64,000 nt of DNA, taken from assembly GCA_026182355.1 (NCBI GenBank), contig JAPFBL010000115.1, forward strand, positions 125,001 through 189,000, written 5' to 3'. The notes under the pieces were generated by a model, which ran no database searches, was not told the DNA's origin, and saw only the letters and a program-made list of their open reading frames with translations. This document shows positions 59,723 to 64,000 of this stretch, in pieces. Origin of the DNA: Hermatobates lingyangjiaoensis (lineage: Eukaryota; Arthropoda; Insecta; Hemiptera; Hermatobatidae). Both the position numbers and the translations under genes were made by a program. Every line of letters starts with the position of its first letter. Position 1 is the stretch's first letter.

Positions 59723-60300
59723 CAATGGCGTAGCAACTATTTTTGCCACCCGGGGCGGTCGTAAGATTTTCTGCCCCTCCTCCATGCTTGCCAATCTGTT
59801 AACCTACAAAAAAAAAAATTAGAAAGTCCTCCAAATATTTATTTTCATAGAATTACAATCAAGGATCTAATTTTAGACTGCTATTATTAGTCCCAGACTT
59901 TCATCTTATTACAGTACTCGTATACATATACAGTCGTCATCAAAGAAAACCAAAGATTTTCCAAAACAAAAATGTATAATTCAAATCATAAAAAAAAATT
60001 GTTAAATTCAATTTACTGGCTACGCAAACAAACATCTTTAACTTTCAACGCCTTTAAAAAAGTAGTTTTGAAAAATATAAGATAAATTTATTTTTAATTT
60101 TCAAATATTACAGTTTAAAACAATATTATACACATAAAGCATAAGAATAATTACGACCTTAAAAACTCAGTTTGGTATAAATTTTCAGATTTTTTGTTAG
60201 ATTTTTATGATTTTTTTTTCCTATTTTCTGCTTTTACCCCTTCAAAATGCCGCCCCCCGGCACGTGCTGTCCACCCCCCCCCCCCCCTTATATGCTACTG
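59723..60300. mobile_element. hAT-type MITE, second copy of the 14253 family
   Basis: The ends are CAATGGCGTAGCAAC and ATATGCTACTG. Flanks CTTTTGGT and CTTTCGGT match 7 of 8. The interior is co-linear with 14253-14816 and has a poly-C run at 60272. Confidence 0.8.
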
Positions 60301-60900
60301 CTTTCGGTTCCGAGTCTGTACCATGTCAAGTGGTATCAAGACTCCCGATGCAGAATGAACCAGGTAATGTTGCAAATAACAGTGACTCAACGTTTCGCCC
60401 CCTAGAGTAACACTAAATCTGAAATCTTAAAGTGTAGGAGTCAGAAACAACCAAAAAAATAATTTTATTGTTTACTGAGCAACAACAATTATGCTAACTC
60501 TGCTTGCAATTTAAGTTAGTCTTGTGCATTTTAAGTTATATAAAACTTGTTCTAGGATAAGGGGTTGTTATGGGAATTTAGCTTCAGTGCAACTCTAGTG
60601 GGCAAAAAAAGCTAGGTCATTGTTATTTGCATCATTGCCAGGTGATACTGCATAGGGAGTCACATGGTACATATGCGGGACTGACAACTTTACAACCTCT
60701 CTTTGTGGCGGAGTACACATGATTGCATATCTGTGAATAGTCAAGTAATGATACGAAAAAGATTTCACAGTTTTCTCTATCATCTTTTGTTACTTCTTTC
60801 CAGCTGATGAATACAGGATCATATATAACTAACTTGACATATAAGATGAAAATCGATGAATTATTTAGATATAGTGTTTGAGTGGTATGTTATTTTGTAG

Positions 60901-61071
60901 TTTGTTGCGGATAGTGAAGCCGACAGGGAAGAATGGGTGGCGGCCGTTTGTGGCGGGTGTGCCTCCTGTACTGAAGATACATCCAGACAGCTTCCCGAAC
61001 CTCCCACGGAAGTCTACGATGTACCCGACTCTAGACTACGACCCGTACTCCAACCCTTGGACAATATTAAG
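60901..61071 (+). CDS. exon 5 of PH-domain adaptor gene: PH C-terminal helix and YDVP tail
   Basis: Acceptor TATTTTGTAG. Phase 0 in, reading FVADSEADREEWVAAV directly after the YQ of exon 4, so the PH domain's last strand and C-terminal helix with its invariant Trp (EEWV) are intact. Then CGGCASCTEDTSRQLPEPP, TEVYDVPDSRL, RPVLQPLDNIK. EVYDVP is a classic SH2-binding style Tyr motif, as in the post-PH acidic region of SKAP proteins. The donor is uncertain. AAG-GCAAAT at 61072 would be a GC-AG intron. TAC-GTATCT at 61084 would be GT-AG but is a poor match and adds ANIY. Both keep phase 0. Confidence 0.85.
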
Positions 61072-61239
61072 GCAAATATCTACGTATCTAATTGTTTTCA
61101 TATGAAATAATCATCTGAGTGAATTTATGTCAGTTATTTTTTCACTTTTTCCTATTACGTTACATGTATTCGAGTCCAAAAATGTAATCCAAACGAACTT
61201 ACTAAAAACTGAAAGCCTAGACAGGACATGTAAATGAAA

Positions 61240-61434
61240 GACACTTGTTGTAGTCGATATTTTAAGGAGTTATTCATCATCAGGAAAAGAGTAAAAAAAG
61301 AAGATATATGTACATAAGTTTCAAGCAAAATTTTTTGACTCAGGAAAAAGGAGCACTTACTTAAAATAATCATAAATACAGAAGCCGCTCTGGTTTTCAA
61401 TAACATTTGTATTGAAGACGATTTGCTGCCTATT

Positions 61435-61435
<1 letters not shown>
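61240..61435 (-). mobile_element. diverged PLE hairpin-tail
   Basis: The minus strand reads CTTTTCCTGATGATGAATAA, then CTCCTTAAAATATCGACTA. CTGATGA is kept but stem II and GAAA are lost. Adjoins (TA)n at 61440. Confidence 0.45.
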
Positions 61436-61489
<54 letters not shown>

Positions 61490-61491
<2 letters not shown>

Positions 61492-61760
61492 GAATTTAAA
61501 AAGAACACATAGAAAGGAAACCACTGAACTCACTACTATATTTCGATGTCCTCGTCTTCAGGAAAAGAAGTGAATCGCTCCAAAGGCTGATAACGACTGA
61601 CTTGGCGTTCGAACTGAAGCACTCAAACAGTGTAGCCAACTTTCGGAGGAAAGGTAGACAGGGAAGATAAAGAGATAAAGCCAAATAAAAATTAAAAAAT
61701 GAAAACATTTAACTAAAATAAAATTAAAAGCTGATAACAACTTAAAAAAAAAAAAAAAAA
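61490..61760 (-). mobile_element. PLE 3' end with hammerhead-like core
   Basis: Minus strand near 61540-61568: TTTTCCTGAAGACGAGGACA, then TCGAAATATAG, TAGTGAGTTCAG. CTGAAGA, C, GA-ggaca-TC, GAAATAT, A. The trailer GTTTCCTTTCTATGTGTTC resembles family C. It lies ~200 bases after the stop of the endonuclease fragment. Confidence 0.7.
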
Positions 61761-61988
61761 TCAACGATTGAGGTTAAGCCCAGGAGCCGATCTACCGCCC
61801 AGAAGACTAATAAGTGCTTCTTCTGAAGCTCTCAGAGTAACTTTCGAATTAGTCTGATCAATCTGCCTCAGGACCTGTACACGGAAACAGTCATTAAAAC
61901 TGAGTCCGTGAGAACTGGCATGAGTAGCAACGGGAAGGTCACTGCGTTTGCCAACGGATGACCTGTGATTATTCATACGCAGGCTTAG
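61761..61988 (-). pseudogene. PLE GIY-YIG endonuclease, 5'-truncated
   Basis: The minus strand encodes LSLRMNNHRSSVGKRSDL, HGLSFNDCFRVQVLRQI, ASEEALISLLGG, PGLNLNR and a stop. It is closely related to the copy at 49511 but lacks the Cys and GIY-YIG part, being cut at (TA)n near 61990. It is a truncated fragment rather than a frameshifted one. Confidence 0.8.
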
Positions 61989-61990
61989 CT

Positions 61991-62051
<61 letters not shown>

Positions 62052-62054
62052 TTA

Positions 62055-62379
62055 TAATAAACGGAAAAACGATCCAAACTGGACACAATAACAGTTCAAA
62101 ATTGAGAATACGTAACACACAAAGTAAAGAAACACACTTACAAACTCAAATTTTCGGGCAATCCGTCTTCAAGAGAAAAGAGAAAGGGAGAGCAAGCACG
62201 TTGTAGACGCAACTGCTAGTAACCCAGGAACGGCTAGTAACCAATGGGTTACTAGCCATTGCGTCTACAACGTGCTTGGTCTCCCTTTCTCTTTTCTCCT
62301 GAAGACGGACTACCTGCAAATTTGAGTTTGTAAGTGTGTTTCTTTACTTTGTGTGCTACCTATCCTCAATTTTGAACTG

Positions 62380-62417
<38 letters not shown>

Positions 62418-62420
62418 TTT
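62055..62420. mobile_element. D-like (family L) inverted dimer
   Basis: Left arm core, minus strand: TCTC-TTGAAGA, C, GG...CC, GAAAATT, T, GAG. Right arm core at 62299: CTGAAGACGG, then ACTACCTGCAAATTT. The centre holds AGCACGTTGTAGACGCAACT and its complement. Both outer ends run into (TA)n. Confidence 0.75.
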
Positions 62421-62470
62421 TTCGATGAAAATACGATCCGAAATGGACAAATACAGTTCAATGTACATTG

Positions 62471-62514
<44 letters not shown>

Positions 62515-62517
<3 letters not shown>

Positions 62518-62700
62518 CACTATTTTCTTTTTATCGAGGTTTTGTCTAGCTTCAAACAATACAACACCTTTAAGCTGGCGTTTCGTCTATATTTGTAGAC
62601 GTTCTCAGGGCTACATCTACGTCTTAAAGGTATTGTATTGTTTGAAGATAGATCAAACCAATGATGAAAAAGAAAAATAGTGTTCAATATATGTGGTCGA
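62515..62700. mobile_element. family J inverted dimer
   Basis: Outer arms GAACACTATTTTCTTTTT and AAAAAGAAAAATAGTGTTC. The minus strand centre has CTGAGAAC, GTCT-acaaatat-AGAC, GAAACGCC. The stem before GAAA is perfect, and CTGANGA is one base short. Confidence 0.7.
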
Positions 62701-62850
62701 GATAAGAAAACATTTACATATAAATATATGTGCGTGATAAACGAAATGCGATCCAAAAGGACTGATAACACTTAAAATAAACTGTGACACTTAGATAGAA
62801 ACGTTACAGAGGACTTATTTTTCAAAGTGAATTTATTATATTCAATACCT
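62700..62850 (-). mobile_element. family E trailer fragment
   Basis: GATAAACGAAATGCGATCC, AAAAGGACTGATAACAC, AAACTGTGACACTTAG. It matches the outer arm of the E dimers and stops before the core. Confidence 0.55.
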
Positions 62851-62885
62851 TTATGTTGAATAACATAAAATTGTATTTTATACAG

Positions 62886-63020
62886 CAAGAGCACCTGTAC
62901 AAAAATGTAGCTGACCTGAGTGTGGAGAACGCATACTACAATGTCTTGATAGATTCCTCTATCGACCACTGTCTCATCGACAAGGAACAAATCTACCACA
63001 CTATCAACGAAAGCCTAGAG
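62886..63020 (+). CDS. exon 6 of PH-domain adaptor gene
   Basis: Acceptor TTTTATACAG. Phase 0 in and out, 45 codons: QEHLYKNVADLSVENAYY, NVLIDSSIDHC, LIDKEQIYHTINESLE, then GTTAGT. It contains several Tyr residues in acidic or small-residue context (HLYKNV, AYYNVL, QIYHTI), again suggesting phosphotyrosine docking. I recognise no folded domain. In SKAP proteins this position is the acidic linker before the SH3 domain. Confidence 0.85.
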
Positions 63021-63391
63021 GTTAGTAAAATTATTTATAATTAATACTAAGAGACTATTTACTTATTAAGGGTCACTTATCACAACTTAATGAGGCATGA
63101 ATTAATCCTTTCCTTAAAAATGATTAAAACATGATCTATATTGTTTCTTCTATATTGGACCTCTTCTATTATCAAATTGCTATGTGACAAGCGGTCACTG
63201 AGGAAAAAAGCTAAATTAGAGAAGCAACATAGACAAGATGCATTCTTTTCGGTATAATTCAAATATTATCCCGGTAAGAAAAGTTACTAAGATGTCATTT
63301 CTTGTAAAAGTTAAATCGCGTTAATGAGTATTTCTTCATTTAGATTAAGTTTCTGTTAATTAGTAAAGTCTATAATAAATATAATTTAGGT

Positions 63392-63831
63392 CACAGGTGT
63401 CAAACATACGGCCCGCGGGCCGGATCCGGCCCACCTGGGGGTTCGATCCGGCACGTGGAATAAATCTGGATTATTATAAAAAAAAAGCAGTTTACTCTAA
63501 TTTCTTTAAAAACCTGCAGTTCTTATATTATCCACCAGTGTTTTAGTAGGCGTTGTATTTTCCACTTTTCCTTTGTCCTCGAACCTTGACCAACGAAATA
63601 TCTGTGTCAAAATGGATAATAGTGGATACAGGGTGTCGGATTTTAATAAAGATTTTTATAGTTGACTTATTCTTCTTTGTACTATTTATTAGTATTAGTG
63701 ACTGGTACAAAGAAAAAGGTAGACTTATTGTTAGCTCAATGTAATTTTGCAATTAGCTTGCTGGGACGGTCCGATTGAGATCAAACTATGCTGTATTCGG
63801 CCCCCAAACCGAAATGAGTTTGACACCCCTG
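63392..63831. mobile_element. hAT element, complete ends, 8-bp target duplication
   Basis: Starts CACAGGTGTCAAACATACGG and ends GAGTTTGACACCCCTG. The flank ATTTAGGT (63384-63391) is repeated exactly at 63832-63839. The window start (1-122) is the same family. ORFs inside have no transposase motif. Confidence 0.85.
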
Positions 63832-63965
63832 ATTTAGGTTGTTGTTTAATAAATATAAATGAAAAAAAAAATAATGTCTTAGGTTTTGCCTCGATCTATA
63901 AACACGGCAGTACTATACGAAATTATTCTACGAATGAGTAATCAAATGATGTATTCTTGTTTCAG

Positions 63966-64000
63966 CTCTCAAGAATCAAATTTCAATCAAAGAGTTATTT
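63966..64000 (+). CDS. exon 7 of PH-domain adaptor gene (cut by window)
   Basis: TATTCTTGTTTCAG is a strong acceptor, and phase 0 continues as LSRIKFQSKSYF to the edge with no stop. It joins in frame to exon 6. The rest, including any SH3 domain, lies to the right. Confidence 0.65.

Overview
This is animal nuclear DNA, most likely from an arthropod and probably an insect. It is strongly AT-rich and packed with (TA)n tracts, SINEs, Helitrons, hAT and pogo-like elements and Penelope-like retroelement (PLE) debris. The one gene has GT-AG introns of several kb. Short AACCTAACCT tails on SINEs resemble the insect TTAGG telomere unit. The species cannot be read from the sequence.

Bases 1-43,000 hold no gene I can support. 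They contain hAT termini, a 2.2-kb inverted-repeat element, tRNA-derived SINEs (one split by a hAT MITE with matching target duplications), several non-autonomous Helitrons, two tandem arrays, a 31-bp minisatellite grown inside a hAT-like end, a pogo-like MITE, a 5S-rRNA-like SINE head, and a decayed Penelope GIY-YIG endonuclease on the minus strand near 40.5 kb.

From 43,040 to the right edge a multi-exon plus-strand gene is visible. Its exons join in frame as 43040-43211, (46497-46547 or 46581), 53068-53202, 54985-55244, 60901-61071 (or 61083), 62886-63020 and 63966 onward. It encodes a short helical N-terminus, a Ser/Tyr-rich linker, a PH domain split between two exons, and a tail with Tyr motifs (YDVP). 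The layout and spaced identities resemble SKAP-type Src-kinase-associated adaptors. That assignment is from memory and tentative. The gene runs out of the window, so any SH3 domain would lie beyond it.

The introns (44-63 kb), and spots at 10-11, 23, 30 and 37 kb, carry dozens of PLE ends. I call these 'hairpin-tail' families and letter them A to N. Each has the same order: a hammerhead-like core (CTGANGA, one base, stem II, GAAA, a tiny palindrome, then a non-G base and a stem I partner), 50-100 bases of family-specific sequence, a small terminal hairpin, then (TA)n. Many are inverted dimers with (TA)n on the outer sides. Stem I, stem II and the stem III palindrome differ between families while pairing is kept. 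That is the strongest sign of a functional RNA in this window. Two copies still carry the PLE GIY-YIG endonuclease upstream of the tail (49.5 and 61.9 kb), and fragments of the PLE N-terminal ORF lie nearby.
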